A stretch of 32,607 nucleotides of DNA. Source: Gracilaria caudata (lineage: Eukaryota > Rhodophyta > Florideophyceae > Gracilariales > Gracilariaceae). Location of the stretch: positions 1 to 32,607 of the forward strand of contig JASCIV010000201.1 of the NCBI GenBank assembly GCA_030374735.1. The letters are read 5' to 3'. The position numbers and the translations under genes are program-made. Positions 19,180 through 28,186 of this stretch are shown piece after piece (within the stretch, counting starts at the first letter, position 1; the number at the start of each line of letters is the position of its first letter). The notes beneath the pieces are model-generated. The model was given only the letters and a program-made list of their open reading frames with translations. It searched no databases and was not told where the DNA came from.

Positions 19180-20093
19180 ATGGGACCGCATGGCGTTTCG
19201 GGCGTCGCGGCTTCCTCGGCTGTCGCGGTTCAGCTTGAGCCTGATGACGTGCATGAAGGCGCTGAAGACGCGGTGACTGATCGCTTCATACCGGAGCCTG
19301 AGGTTGAACGTTCTGCGGCGCGGCAAGAGACCACTGCGCAGCATGAGACTGCTATTGATGGCGTTACTTCTTCTTTGAGACAGCATACCACCAGAATTGT
19401 ACGTGCTTCTGCGCGTTTTTTCTTTTCTTTTGTCCTCGTTCGTTTTGTGGCTTGCGTTCTGATGGCGGAGTTGTTTTTTGGTTTGGTGTTTTGACAGAGA
19501 ACGTTGAAAGTGAGAGCGGAGTTTGAGTATACTTTGCTCATTGTTCTGTCCATTCATGTTGTGTACATGTATTATTTGGACCATACCTTGCTTGTGTTTC
19601 TCATCCGCGCCTCTCAACTCATTCGAGTACGTGCAATGTCCTTTCGCTTTCAATTTTGCCGCGTGAATTCGCGTTTTGAGACGAGCTCGAAACTGACATC
19701 ATGCTCAACAACGCGAAACAGCTTCTTTACTTTCCGTGCGAAAATGTACACAGTCAACGCGGTACAGCTTATCTTCTTCTACTCAGCAATCTTCCCATAT
19801 TGGCCATTCATCGCATGTTATTCATAGGACCCCTCGATTTCGATCTTGGTCAAATGATATTCATCAACTTTATTGGAGCCGAACCTACAAATTTGTTCAA
19901 GACGCTATACATTGACTTCATCACCATTGTGTTACAAATTCTCTTGTTACAATGCAAATGGAACGCTTCATCGTTTCAAATTCTCTCAGCTTTACCAGTT
20001 CCAGCCTCAGAACCGCTCGTTCCAATCCCGCGAGACGCGCAACTTGACCAAGATCAAAACTCACAATCAACAAACTCACCACCGCTCACATAA
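19180..20093 (+). CDS. DUF1746 / Dsc4-like membrane protein, three exons
   Basis: I propose exons 19180-19398, 19498-19626 and 19722-20093, all joined in phase 0, giving 239 residues. The introns (99 and 95 nt) start GTACGTGC and end in CAG. Exon 1 (73 residues) is acidic and hydrophilic. Exon 2 encodes LLIVLSIHVVYMYYLDHTLLVFLIRASQL, resembling the N-terminal membrane segments of DUF1746 proteins. Exon 3 continues with LLLLSNLPILAIHRMLF, then DFDLGQMIFINFIGAEP, which corresponds to the family's conserved G..IIDFIGQ.P motif, followed by a third hydrophobic stretch (TLYIDFITIVLQILLLQC). In fungi this family includes Dsc4, a subunit of the Golgi/vacuole Dsc E3 ubiquitin ligase. The family call is by motif only. 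Each splice junction restores a continuous motif, which supports the model. Its stop overlaps the mTERF stop. Confidence 0.6.
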
Positions 20094-21459
20094 GTCTGGA
20101 GAAGAACAACAAATATGTATCGTTATCTACATAACTGCGAAATTCCTTTGTATCACATTCCGCTACATTTCTGCAGAACTCGGCGTCATTGCCTCGTAGT
20201 ATATCCACCACGCTTACATCTCGTTTGCCGCTGCTCGCCAAAAATGCGTACCGAGGCATTGCGCGCTGTTGAAGGTTGGCGCACAATATTTCGCGTGGCG
20301 CTGCCACCAAGTCTTCGATGGATGCACCCATTGTCTCATGGATGAAAGCCCATTTTGGTGCTAGATTACCCACCACCGAATACGTCAAAATTGCCGGCGC
20401 CTCCCGTAGTACACTTCGTACTTGTTGTTCGGAAAGTCCGACATCGTCGCGTAACCATAGAACTCGATCAAGAATGTTGTCAGTGGCAAAGATTGAAGGC
20501 ACTTTATCCACCGCTGTTGCAACATGTTCATCTCCCAACAACGATTGTAACACCTTGACTTTTGGAATCAATTCTTTCTCTACGCTCCAATCCAGGAGTT
20601 CTGGAGTACACACCAGGATTTTGCCCACGGTCTTTTTTGCGAATCCGAGTTCGTCACAGAGGTAGCTGAGTCGTTTTGCCAGACATTTCTTCATGTCTTT
20701 CACTAGTACTACGGGCGCTTTTGCTACGACGCGACTCATGCTCGCCGTATCAGTCACTCCAGCCTCACGTATGGCGTCAAACTTTTCAAGAATTGCGTTG
20801 CGTCGACTTAGTAAAACGTGAGGCACGCTTGAAAACACCTCACCCATAGTTGTTAACGACAATCTCGGACATTCTTCCATCACAGTTTCGGCAATCACCG
20901 CCGCATTCTTCACATCCATCCACAGTAAATGCGGGCATTTTGCAATCACTGATGCAACGTTTTTCTCCGGGATACGCGCAACGCTGTCCAGAACCTGCAA
21001 TCTTTCAGCAAACTCATCGCGTGGTTGGAAGAATATCTGCGGCGCATGTCCCACTGCACGTGCCACCTGACGATCTCCCAAGCCCAACGAGCGAAGATAC
21101 GCGATTGTGGGCTCTGCAATCAACGGCAGATCGGCGCGACATAGCTTTGGTAAACGAGTTGGTAAACGTCGCGATTCTTCCGCGCTGAGACCGAGAGAGC
21201 GGAGAAAGTTCTGCGCTATTTCTCGATGGGCAGAAGTGGTGCGGGAGTTTCCTTCGCTGGTGCGACGCTTTTGGGGAGAGGCTCGGGCGGCAGAGCAGCG
21301 AAATGTTGAACGGGGCCGTCGCATGCTGATAAACGTCTTTGCTGATGAGCGAAACATACGCTGGTTGTTTGTCAAAGGATTGACAAAGGCCATCGTGTTT
21401 GAATCACACATCAGTTTTGCAACGCTTTGGTGTGCGTAACGGAGAGTTCCGGAAGCCAT
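20086..21459 (-). CDS. mTERF-domain protein
   Basis: The predicted 457-residue protein belongs to the mitochondrial transcription termination factor family, helical-repeat nucleic-acid-binding proteins of mitochondria and plastids. Residues 1-80 are Ser/Arg-rich and nearly lack acidic residues, as in an organelle transit peptide. Repeats of about 35 residues follow from about 85 to 430, each with the mTERF pattern of a Leu-rich helix, then a Pro preceding L or I: LRSLGLGDRQVARAVGHAPQIF, IPEKNVASVIAKCPHLLWMD, KKTVGKILVCTPELLDWSV and SEQQVRSVLREAPAILTYSV are clear units. It has no intron. It probably acts in organelle transcription, RNA processing or translation; which organelle is not decided by the sequence. 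Its last codons overlap those of the opposite-strand gene by 8 bases. Confidence 0.92.
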   Translation of the reverse strand: MASGTLRYAHQSVAKLMCDSNTMAFVNPLTNNQRMFRSSAKTFISMRRPRSTFRCSAARASPQKRRTSEGNSRTTSAHREIAQNFLRSLGLSAEESRRLPTRLPKLCRADLPLIAEPTIAYLRSLGLGDRQVARAVGHAPQIFFQPRDEFAERLQVLDSVARIPEKNVASVIAKCPHLLWMDVKNAAVIAETVMEECPRLSLTTMGEVFSSVPHVLLSRRNAILEKFDAIREAGVTDTASMSRVVAKAPVVLVKDMKKCLAKRLSYLCDELGFAKKTVGKILVCTPELLDWSVEKELIPKVKVLQSLLGDEHVATAVDKVPSIFATDNILDRVLWLRDDVGLSEQQVRSVLREAPAILTYSVVGNLAPKWAFIHETMGASIEDLVAAPREILCANLQQRAMPRYAFLASSGKRDVSVVDILRGNDAEFCRNVAECDTKEFRSYVDNDTYLLFFSRLM

Positions 21460-21737
21460 GAGGGGAAGACCTACACAGAAAGGCTTAAGAGAGGTTTGTA
21501 GAGGAGAAAGAACCAGAGAGAGAAGAAAAAGTCAGCTCGTGGACGGACGAGTTTGAAAGAACTGTCGTTTCGTACAGGCACCTTGGAGTTTATCATGGGG
21601 ACGAGCTTGGCTGTGCTGATGTTGGGCTACTAAAAAACCTAGCCAATGAAAATCAAACTCATAACCGATTCCTAAGTCCTCGTCAAAACCCCCATTACAA
21701 AGCCGATATGTACAGTTAGACCACTTCACAACAGGAG

Positions 21738-23891
21738 TCAATCATGCGTAAGTTCAAAAAGTATAGAAGCCACCGTATCAGCAGCAGGAGACGGGTTCAA
21801 AGCCAATTCAACCATTCTCGACTCATAATACATTAGCACCGATCGATTATTAGGAGCCTCCGCCAAATTGAGCAGAGTCAGAGCCGCCCTCGGCGCCAAT
21901 TCCGCATCCGAGAGCATACCCACCAAGCGCTCCAGAGCGCGGGGTGTACGCGCAATTCGGTCGCGCGCAGGCCAGTCAAACGCGCTAAAGTTGCACAACG
22001 CAGCAAGACTGGCGTTCACATACCGTCGACTCCGTCCGCCCAACATGTCCACCAAACGCGGTAACACGTCATCAAAAGTGGAAACAATCGCAGCCTCATT
22101 TCGCTCGGGACTTGCGGCAAGTCGAGCCAGAACTTCGCCGCAATTCATGAAACGGGATTGTTCGGCTCCGTCATTAAAGGGGTCCAGTAGTTTTATACAT
22201 GTGGCCAGTACAGCACTTCCTGCAGAACCGGGGGACGCATTAAGATACGGCGATACATTGATCCACATGTCCATCAAAGCCTCCCGCAGATTGGCTGGAA
22301 CTTGCAAGGTTTGTATCATGACCGCAGATATGTTGAGAATGGACATGGAATTGGCCAGAAAGATGGCATTACGATCGAAAAAGCTCATGTTTCTCAGCAC
22401 ATTAGACGCAACAACCGCACACTGTTCACGGTCAACCGCAATAGGATCAGCAATGTTAAACAGATTGCTATACTGTTGAAGCGTAGATGAGCGCAAGTGA
22501 TCTTCTCGCATACGACGATGCGAGACTCCGACGCCAGGACCTGTGTCGAAATAGCCGGCAGCCTGCACATCCATCGCGGGTAAGGGAACATCTCGCGGTG
22601 CTAACGGGTCAAATTCCTCCATACCGGCCTCCACGCCGAATGGTCTCGCTCGCACAATATCCTCCATGTGACGGTTGAGCACTTCGTGAAGCGCGTCAAG
22701 AACGCCGGGGAACTCTTGCGCCACGAAAATGTTTCGCAGGTCAAACGACAGCGCATTAAGAGTTCCCAGAGCCCACGCAACGTCATCGTGAATCGGGCTC
22801 CATAAAGCAGCCACCACTCGCTCTCGTTCACCGGGTTGATTGGGAACATAAATAGCATGCGGTGCGCTTTCGTTCACAACCTGATCCTCTAGCAGCTGTT
22901 CGTCGTGAACAGTGAGAGAGTGTTCATCGAGTCCAGTGAGACGCGAGCGTCTAGGAAATACGGGGTACGAATAGGGATCGTCGGAAACGGCGGCGGCAAC
23001 AGCAGTACTGGCGGCAACAGCGGCATGACGACGAGGCCTGCTACTAGGCTTCTGCAGCGGGTGGACGGCAGCCGGGGCAGTGGGCGCGGGCGGCGGCGGC
23101 GGCGGAGACGGTGGCGGCGGTGGAAGCGCTATTTGGTGACGAAAAGGATTGAAAGCTCGACGTGATCTGTCCACAGCATAAAGCGGAGCAGCTTGATGTG
23201 GCTCGCGATTCCACACATGCTTCTGCTCATACATGTACAACAACTTTTCGTACTCGATGCGAAGAATAAATGCGGCAGAGGTGCAGGTCTTCGGTAGCTC
23301 CAACGCCTGCGCGACCATTTTGAATGCGCGCGTACAGATGACGGCCTGTAGTCCGCCGCGCTCCAAGACGGCCTTGTACAGGCCGTAAAGGTCGAGCTCT
23401 GCGCCGCCGATGCGACGTAACTTGAAAGGGCGGCCGATTTCGTTCATGAAGCGGTAGTGGTCGGTGATGAAATCGGTGCGTCGATTACCCGAGATGGACT
23501 GTCCAATGGACATCTTTGCCTGTAGCTTGACGCCAATTTCAGTGGCGGCCTGTTGGTTGCGCGCCATTGCCTCGTCGGTGAGCACATCGGGCACAGAGGA
23601 AAGGTTGGACGCGACTGGGATTTGTGGCGGTTGCTGCGAGTTGTTGGCGGTGTTTGATGAAGGCTCGTCAGCCTGCGCGGCGGGTGCCGGCGCGGAGGAT
23701 GGCGGTGCAGAGGATGGCGGCGCAGAGGATGGCGACGTAGTGGCAGCGGCGGCGGCGGCGTCGCCGTCGGCAACGGCGTCGGCGACGGCGGCGACTGGAG
23801 ACTGCGAGTCGGCAGGGGTGCCTGCAGCGGCGGCGGAGGTTGCCGTTGACGCGGCGGCTGTGGAGGGCGCAGTGTGCACGGCGGCGCTCAT
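21738..23891 (-). CDS. ARID domain protein with armadillo-like C-terminus (SWI/SNF BAF250/ARID2-like)
   Basis: From the ATG at 23891 the protein has 717 residues. The open frame extends 69 bases further upstream without an ATG; CACCATGAGC is a good start context. Residues 1-90 are Ala/Ser/Pro-rich with an SSAPP repeat. An ARID DNA-binding domain spans about 137-227, with RTDFITDHYRFMNEIGRPFK, ELDLYGLYKAVLERGGLQAV and FILRIEYEKLLYMYE. A Pro-rich run follows (257-275). The C-terminal 300 residues contain helical repeats resembling armadillo units: AALTLLNLAEAPNNRSVLMY, SLAALCNFSAFD and VASNVLRNMSFFDRNAIFL. ARID plus helical repeats is the layout of ARID1/ARID2/Swi1 subunits of SWI/SNF remodelers, so a chromatin role is likely. 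It is placed head-to-tail with the mTERF gene, 278 bases apart. Confidence 0.82.
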   Translation of the reverse strand: MSAAVHTAPSTAAASTATSAAAAGTPADSQSPVAAVADAVADGDAAAAAATTSPSSAPPSSAPPSSAPAPAAQADEPSSNTANNSQQPPQIPVASNLSSVPDVLTDEAMARNQQAATEIGVKLQAKMSIGQSISGNRRTDFITDHYRFMNEIGRPFKLRRIGGAELDLYGLYKAVLERGGLQAVICTRAFKMVAQALELPKTCTSAAFILRIEYEKLLYMYEQKHVWNREPHQAAPLYAVDRSRRAFNPFRHQIALPPPPPSPPPPPPAPTAPAAVHPLQKPSSRPRRHAAVAASTAVAAAVSDDPYSYPVFPRRSRLTGLDEHSLTVHDEQLLEDQVVNESAPHAIYVPNQPGERERVVAALWSPIHDDVAWALGTLNALSFDLRNIFVAQEFPGVLDALHEVLNRHMEDIVRARPFGVEAGMEEFDPLAPRDVPLPAMDVQAAGYFDTGPGVGVSHRRMREDHLRSSTLQQYSNLFNIADPIAVDREQCAVVASNVLRNMSFFDRNAIFLANSMSILNISAVMIQTLQVPANLREALMDMWINVSPYLNASPGSAGSAVLATCIKLLDPFNDGAEQSRFMNCGEVLARLAASPERNEAAIVSTFDDVLPRLVDMLGGRSRRYVNASLAALCNFSAFDWPARDRIARTPRALERLVGMLSDAELAPRAALTLLNLAEAPNNRSVLMYYESRMVELALNPSPAADTVASILFELTHD

Positions 23892-24864
23892 GGTGTGGCA
23901 GGAGAAGGCGATGCGACCGGAGCGACGCCGCCCTGGGGATGCACCAGTAGAGGCAACCAAGAAAAGTATGAGTATACCGCGGGTAGATCTGCCGTTACAC
24001 GAGTTGCTGCTGGGAGTTCTCTATGGGGGGTAGCGTTCCACCTTTGAAAAAGGCGCACATGCGCTTTTGAAAATGAATGATAAACCACACGTACAAATCC
24101 AGGAATCGTTGCGCAAGAGTCAACTCCTGAGTTGTCTACTAGAGCCCGGCTCTCGATTCAAACCTCTTCCTCCTTCTACACGCCTCTTTTGCACACACAT
24201 GTCGTGTTCGTGCTATGGGCTCTTTTGATGTCAGCTACCGCTTCTGCGTATTTTTTGTTCACCTCAACAGCTTCCCAAAGCTTCCCGCCGCCGGAAACTG
24301 TCGAGTTGCGGAATACTCAAAAGGCAGTATCTGAGATCAAGGCACCCGCGGGAATCCTGCCCTTCCCGTCGCGCTATCACTGCCGCCATATCTTCTATTT
24401 TGTCCCAATTGCGGGAGCTTTCACCTTTGCGCTGCGTAACTCTCATTTCATAATTCGTTACACTCTCAGGGACATCTCAACAATGATGCAAATTCCACTG
24501 GTTCATCATTTTGCGAAGTGCTGGCCTCGTTTGGAAACCGTAGGATAGCGCTGACCCGTTTCGGTTCCCGAAGGGAAGTCACAGCACGGGAAGGCGGATG
24601 GGCCATCCGGGATGGCATGTGCCCCATGATGAGCTGCGTGGTGCCACACGGATCAAACCAAACAGCTGATGTGATGTATGTCACGTAAGACTTGAGTGGC
24701 GTTGTGCAAGGGTTATCCTTATGTACGTTTGTATCTCTTAACACAAAACAAGCGCTTAATATTGCTACATTTATGTACGACCTCTTGAGTGCGCTGCGTA
24801 AAAATGGCGCCGTCCGGAAAAGCGAACGCCATCAACACAGCCTTGGAAAAAAGGAGCCATCACG
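23892..24864. other. Intergenic region upstream of the ARID gene
   Basis: No supported gene. An open frame at 24132-24548 (+) encodes some hydrophobic stretches but lacks an ATG at its start and matches nothing I know. The left end should be the ARID promoter. The right end should be the 3' region of the sugar dehydrogenase-like gene. Confidence 0.45.
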
Positions 24865-26289
24865 TCATATGGAGTTCGTTATCAAGTAGATCCTACCATT
24901 CTTCTTACTGGACCAATAGATCTGGCCCGCCGGACCTCTTCCAAACCTCACATCCACACGACTCTCGTCCTTAAACCTATCATCCATTCTCACAATATCC
25001 AACAATCGCTGCACCTTTCGCGGCGGCGTGCGCTCATTATTGTCATGATCAAAGAAAATGTTAGGTCGAAACACACGTGCCGACGAGAGCTGAGCCGGCT
25101 TTCCAGTGGTGTTTGCGGCCCTCATTTCGCTGAGCAGAGAATAATACATCTCGCCCGTAGGGAAGTTGCTGAACAGAATGGTGTTGGAAAGAGGCGAGCT
25201 GTTTTCAATGGGACAGCTGGTGCTAATTGCCTGCCCCACAAAACGGCGTCCAAACTGGGCCTCGTGGCCCAGAATCACGTTGGGATACGTATATCCATAC
25301 GCAGAATCATTCCAAGGCAACGCGCCAATTCCACTCAACAGCCCGCCCGTGGCCAAATGACGAGCATGTCCCTCTCGTTGCGACCACCCGTAATTGGCAC
25401 CGGCGCGCACGATATTGATCTCCTCAAAGTTATCACGCCCCACGTCAGTGACAAAAAACTCGCCCCATTTCCCGAAACAAAAGTTGTGCGGGTTCCGAAA
25501 GCCGCTGGCATAAATCTCGGGCAATCTCCACGACGACGTTCGAAACGGGTTATAATACGGGATGGAATACGGGTGGTTTCCATTCTTGAGCGGATTGATA
25601 CGTAAAATCTTGCCCAGCGCGTCGTTTCGTTGTCCACCGCCGGCAGTGGCACTTTGCACGGAGCCGTCTCCATGCGCGATATACAGGTTGAGCCAATGGA
25701 AACCAATCTGTTTAATAGGGTGATCAAATACTGGCACTCCCACTCTCAACACCTGTCGATACGTCCACGCCAACACTCGCTTCTGCTTGAAGTCGTATCG
25801 AAACTCCAGCACCACACTATCCGCCTTCGCCGTCACGGCCGGTGACGACAAGTACCGAAACAGCCACGGTTTCAACGGTCTCTGCTCCATGGCACTCACG
25901 TACAGCAGTCCATTGCGGTAGAAATGCGGGTGAAACGCCAAACTCCTCAGCCCGCCGTGGATCTTATTCGCAAACGACATGCGTCTACCCGTGGCACGCA
26001 AGATGGCGTCGGCCACATCAAAGAACAAAGACACCTTTCCCCACGGCGTGACGCGATATATGAGCCCGCCCGTGCTGTCGGTGACCACGAACAGATCAGA
26101 GCGCAGCGACGTGATGAAATTGATGCGCGCCGGTTTGCCATTCCAGTCCGGGATCTGCGCGAAAAACCTGGTGTGCACCACACGGTTGCCGCGAAGCACG
26201 GGGCGTTTGAGCGAGTTGAGCACGTTGCACAGCGCCAACAGCGGCGCGATGCACAGCAGCAGCAACGGGAGCAACGGCGCGCGGGTCAT
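24865..26289 (-). CDS. Secreted PQQ-type glucose/sorbosone dehydrogenase-like beta-propeller
   Basis: The predicted 474-residue protein opens with a clear signal peptide (1-21, MTRAPLLPLLLLCIAPLLAL), so it enters the secretory pathway. The rest matches the six-bladed propeller of soluble PQQ-dependent sugar dehydrogenases and HHIP-like proteins. Landmarks in order are HGGLRSLAFHPHF (111-123), IAHGDGS (204-210), ALGKILRINPL (224-234), LPEIYASGFRNPHNFCF (256-272), VGRDNFEEINIVRAGANYGW (283-302) and a C-terminal GPAGQIYW...GRIYLI. In bacteria these enzymes oxidise sugars with PQQ and Ca2+. Some eukaryotic relatives have lost catalysis, and I cannot judge the cofactor residues here. It has no intron and starts at an ATG. 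A cell-wall or extracellular role is inferred from the signal peptide. Confidence 0.88.
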   Translation of the reverse strand: MTRAPLLPLLLLCIAPLLALCNVLNSLKRPVLRGNRVVHTRFFAQIPDWNGKPARINFITSLRSDLFVVTDSTGGLIYRVTPWGKVSLFFDVADAILRATGRRMSFANKIHGGLRSLAFHPHFYRNGLLYVSAMEQRPLKPWLFRYLSSPAVTAKADSVVLEFRYDFKQKRVLAWTYRQVLRVGVPVFDHPIKQIGFHWLNLYIAHGDGSVQSATAGGGQRNDALGKILRINPLKNGNHPYSIPYYNPFRTSSWRLPEIYASGFRNPHNFCFGKWGEFFVTDVGRDNFEEINIVRAGANYGWSQREGHARHLATGGLLSGIGALPWNDSAYGYTYPNVILGHEAQFGRRFVGQAISTSCPIENSSPLSNTILFSNFPTGEMYYSLLSEMRAANTTGKPAQLSSARVFRPNIFFDHDNNERTPPRKVQRLLDIVRMDDRFKDESRVDVRFGRGPAGQIYWSSKKNGRIYLITNSI

Positions 26290-26800
26290 GATCGCTGTTC
26301 ACTGCACAAGCAATGAATAACCGCAAGCAGCGTCATGACGACCACGCAGCGGGTCGGGGAATACGCGCCGCGCCGCTTTATTATACGAGCGCCACAACAA
26401 TCAGGCGCCGCGCGTACGTTGCATGACGGAGATATGAGAAAAGCGTGCTGTGCGCTGATGAAGGTTTTGCTGCGCATCGTTGACAGTGGCATACACCTTG
26501 CTGCCTTCGCTCCTGCCGTGTTACACCGTGTGTCTCACACCGTGCGTGTGTTCTTGGCACCGAGCAACTCTCAAACTGTTAAGTTACGCATCGACGCGCT
26601 TGCGGCGGATATTTTGCGCCAAAAGTGATGTGCGCGCGCGACGTGTATACCGTATGAGCCGCGTATGAGCGCGCGCGCGTGGGACAAGCCGCGAACGCAA
26701 GCAAAAAAGCACACGGTGAACACACAAAAACTCTGTCAGCACCTTCCACGCGCCTCGCACCAAAACACACCACAGCCATCTCTGCGAAGCGCCTTTGCGC
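26290..26800. other. Intergenic region upstream of the sugar dehydrogenase-like gene
   Basis: This 0.5 kb probably holds the promoter of the gene starting at 26289. An ATG-initiated 97-codon frame (26335-26628, +) is open, but its product is unlike any family I know and I do not call it. Confidence 0.45.
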
Positions 26801-27091
26801 TCACCGATCGTAGCGCGTGTGCGCGGCTTGCGCGGTGGTGCGCCAGTGCTCGGCGTCGTCGCAGTGCGAGAGCGGCGAGCTGGGCGGCGTGGCGATGCGA
26901 CGCTCCGCCTCGCATAGTTGGCTCAGCAGGTTGCGCGCGAGCGACGCCAGTAGTTGCCGCGACAGACGCTGGCGCGCGCGCCGTTTGAGCGGGCGCTTGG
27001 GCAGCACGCTGCGCGTGTTGCGGACGCGTCGCAGCGCGTGCGCGGGCGTGCGCGGTGTGTGTGCGCGGAGACGCGGGGCGCTCGAGCTCAT
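26801..27091 (-). CDS. Possible small basic protein
   Basis: From the ATG at 27091 this frame encodes 96 residues, Arg-rich at the N-terminus (RLRAHTPRTPAHALRRVRNT). A helix-prone segment follows (about 33-55, RQRLSRQLLASLARNLLSQL), then a Ser/Pro stretch with PPSSP. It sits between two same-strand genes at reasonable spacing. I recognise no family. The region is GC-rich, so several overlapping frames are open and this may be chance. Confidence 0.3.
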   Translation of the reverse strand: MSSSAPRLRAHTPRTPAHALRRVRNTRSVLPKRPLKRRARQRLSRQLLASLARNLLSQLCEAERRIATPPSSPLSHCDDAEHWRTTAQAAHTRYDR

Positions 27092-27294
27092 TTTGGGGCG
27101 TTGTGTGTGGCAGAGAGTCGACGACGTGAAGTTTCTCGTGAAGACGGCGGCATACACGGGGATGGGGGGGGGGTAGGAAGGGAAGCGAATACGGCGCGCT
27201 GCTTTTTATGGCGACGATGGTGGAGAACAACATACGGGGTGAGGGAGCGTAGCGTGACGATCGCGGTACGTCGTGACACGCTTACAAACAGCGT

Positions 27295-27786
27295 TCATTG
27301 CTGTACGGGCGCTTCGAATGTGCGCTGCACGCGTCGCTCAAACGCCTCTCCCTGCGCCTTGGCGTACGTGTCGCTGGCCACGCTTCCATCTTCACGCAAT
27401 CTGACCCACAAAACGCCGCCGCGCAGCTGCACGTCGTGCGTTCGTTGTCGCACGCCCTTGGACACATACTTTCTCGAAAGATCCATGTACAACGCATGCC
27501 CGTCTTCAATATCCACCAGATAAGAGTGCCACGGACAACGAACGCACAATCTGGACTCGATGCGGGTGAGCGCGCCGTCAGTCAACGGCCCGCCCGCGTG
27601 GTAACAAACCGCATCGATGCAGTGCCACTTGTTCTCCGCGCGCAGTAGCGCCACTATGCGCCCTGCCACCCGTATGGTGGTGCTGCGCGCCGTGTACGAA
27701 CGCGCCTTGCCCACACATATCCACGGCATCTGCGCCGCGCGCGCCGCTTCCTGACGTGCTTCGCCGACGCTGGACGGGTTGCTCAT
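27295..27786 (-). CDS. RFESD-like Rieske [2Fe-2S] protein
   Basis: From the ATG at 27786 the protein has 163 residues. The frame is open about 470 bases further upstream, but that extension is Arg/Pro-rich, unlike the family, and runs through the neighbour's promoter and into its coding sequence, so I reject it. The Rieske ligands are intact: C61-Y-H63 and C84-P-W-H87, with CYHAGGPL and LCVRCPWHSY. The segment RKYVSKGVRQRTHDVQ (105-120) closely resembles the post-cluster region of animal RFESD (Rieske ferredoxin domain-containing protein), more than ring-hydroxylating oxygenases or bc1 Rieske proteins. It lacks a membrane anchor or an obvious transit peptide, so it is probably a soluble electron carrier. 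Its partner is unknown. It is divergent from the metallothionein-like gene, with 400 bases between start codons. Confidence 0.85.
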   Translation of the reverse strand: MSNPSSVGEARQEAARAAQMPWICVGKARSYTARSTTIRVAGRIVALLRAENKWHCIDAVCYHAGGPLTDGALTRIESRLCVRCPWHSYLVDIEDGHALYMDLSRKYVSKGVRQRTHDVQLRGGVLWVRLREDGSVASDTYAKAQGEAFERRVQRTFEAPVQQ

Positions 27787-27928
27787 CGCTTTGCGTGCTG
27801 CTGCAGCGCGCAAAGCCGGGTGCGACGGCGCGCGGAGAACGGTTTTGTGCGAGAGAGAACCTTGTATGTGCGCGCTCGCGCTTCGCGGGGCCAATGGGCG
27901 TGTTACACGCGCCCCAGGTTCGACGGCG

Positions 27929-27945
27929 CCAGCGCCTGGCGCTGG
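27929..27945. promoter_or_regulatory. 17-bp palindrome in the divergent Rieske/metallothionein promoter
   Basis: CCAGCGCC and GGCGCTGG flank a single T, forming a perfect 8+1+8 palindrome. It lies 143 bases from the Rieske ATG and about 87 bases upstream of the metallothionein TATA box. It is a candidate dimer-binding site; a regulatory role is inferred from position. A TGCGCGC, which fits the animal metal-response core TGCRCNC, occurs at 27869-27875, but such matches are common in GC-rich DNA. Confidence 0.5.
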
Positions 27946-28031
27946 GCACCGGAGGCACTGTGCTCGTTGACGTGGCTGCTGCTTGCAGCAAGCTGGAGGT
28001 GCTGGGTTGCTTTCGTGCACTTCGGGTCGCA

Positions 28032-28039
28032 TATAAAAG
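28032..28039 (+). promoter_or_regulatory. TATA box of the metallothionein-like gene
   Basis: TATAAAAG is a consensus TATA box, 155 bases upstream of the metallothionein ATG. A long pyrimidine-rich leader separates them, like those of the actin and PP1 genes. Confidence 0.7.
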
Positions 28040-28186
28040 GAGCGCTGCATCTCCACCTTTTGCTCGTTACCCAACTCCTCCGGCACCCCCCTCGCTTTCT
28101 CGCCCCCTACTACTCTACTATTCTTCTTCGTTCGCTGTCTTTCTGGTTCTCGCTTTCGTTTGTGCTTTTCGCTGTCGTTGCTCAAG

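Noticed and set aside
23892..23960. Upstream extension of the ARID frame
   Set aside because: It begins with TTG and has no ATG. The ATG at 23891 has a good context.
24132..24548. A 138-codon frame with hydrophobic stretches
   Set aside because: It lacks an ATG at its start and resembles no family. The first internal ATG leaves only a weak signal-like segment.
26335..26628. A 97-codon ATG frame opposite the sugar dehydrogenase-like promoter
   Set aside because: It lies in the 5' region of a divergent gene and has an uninformative product. Support is too weak to call it.
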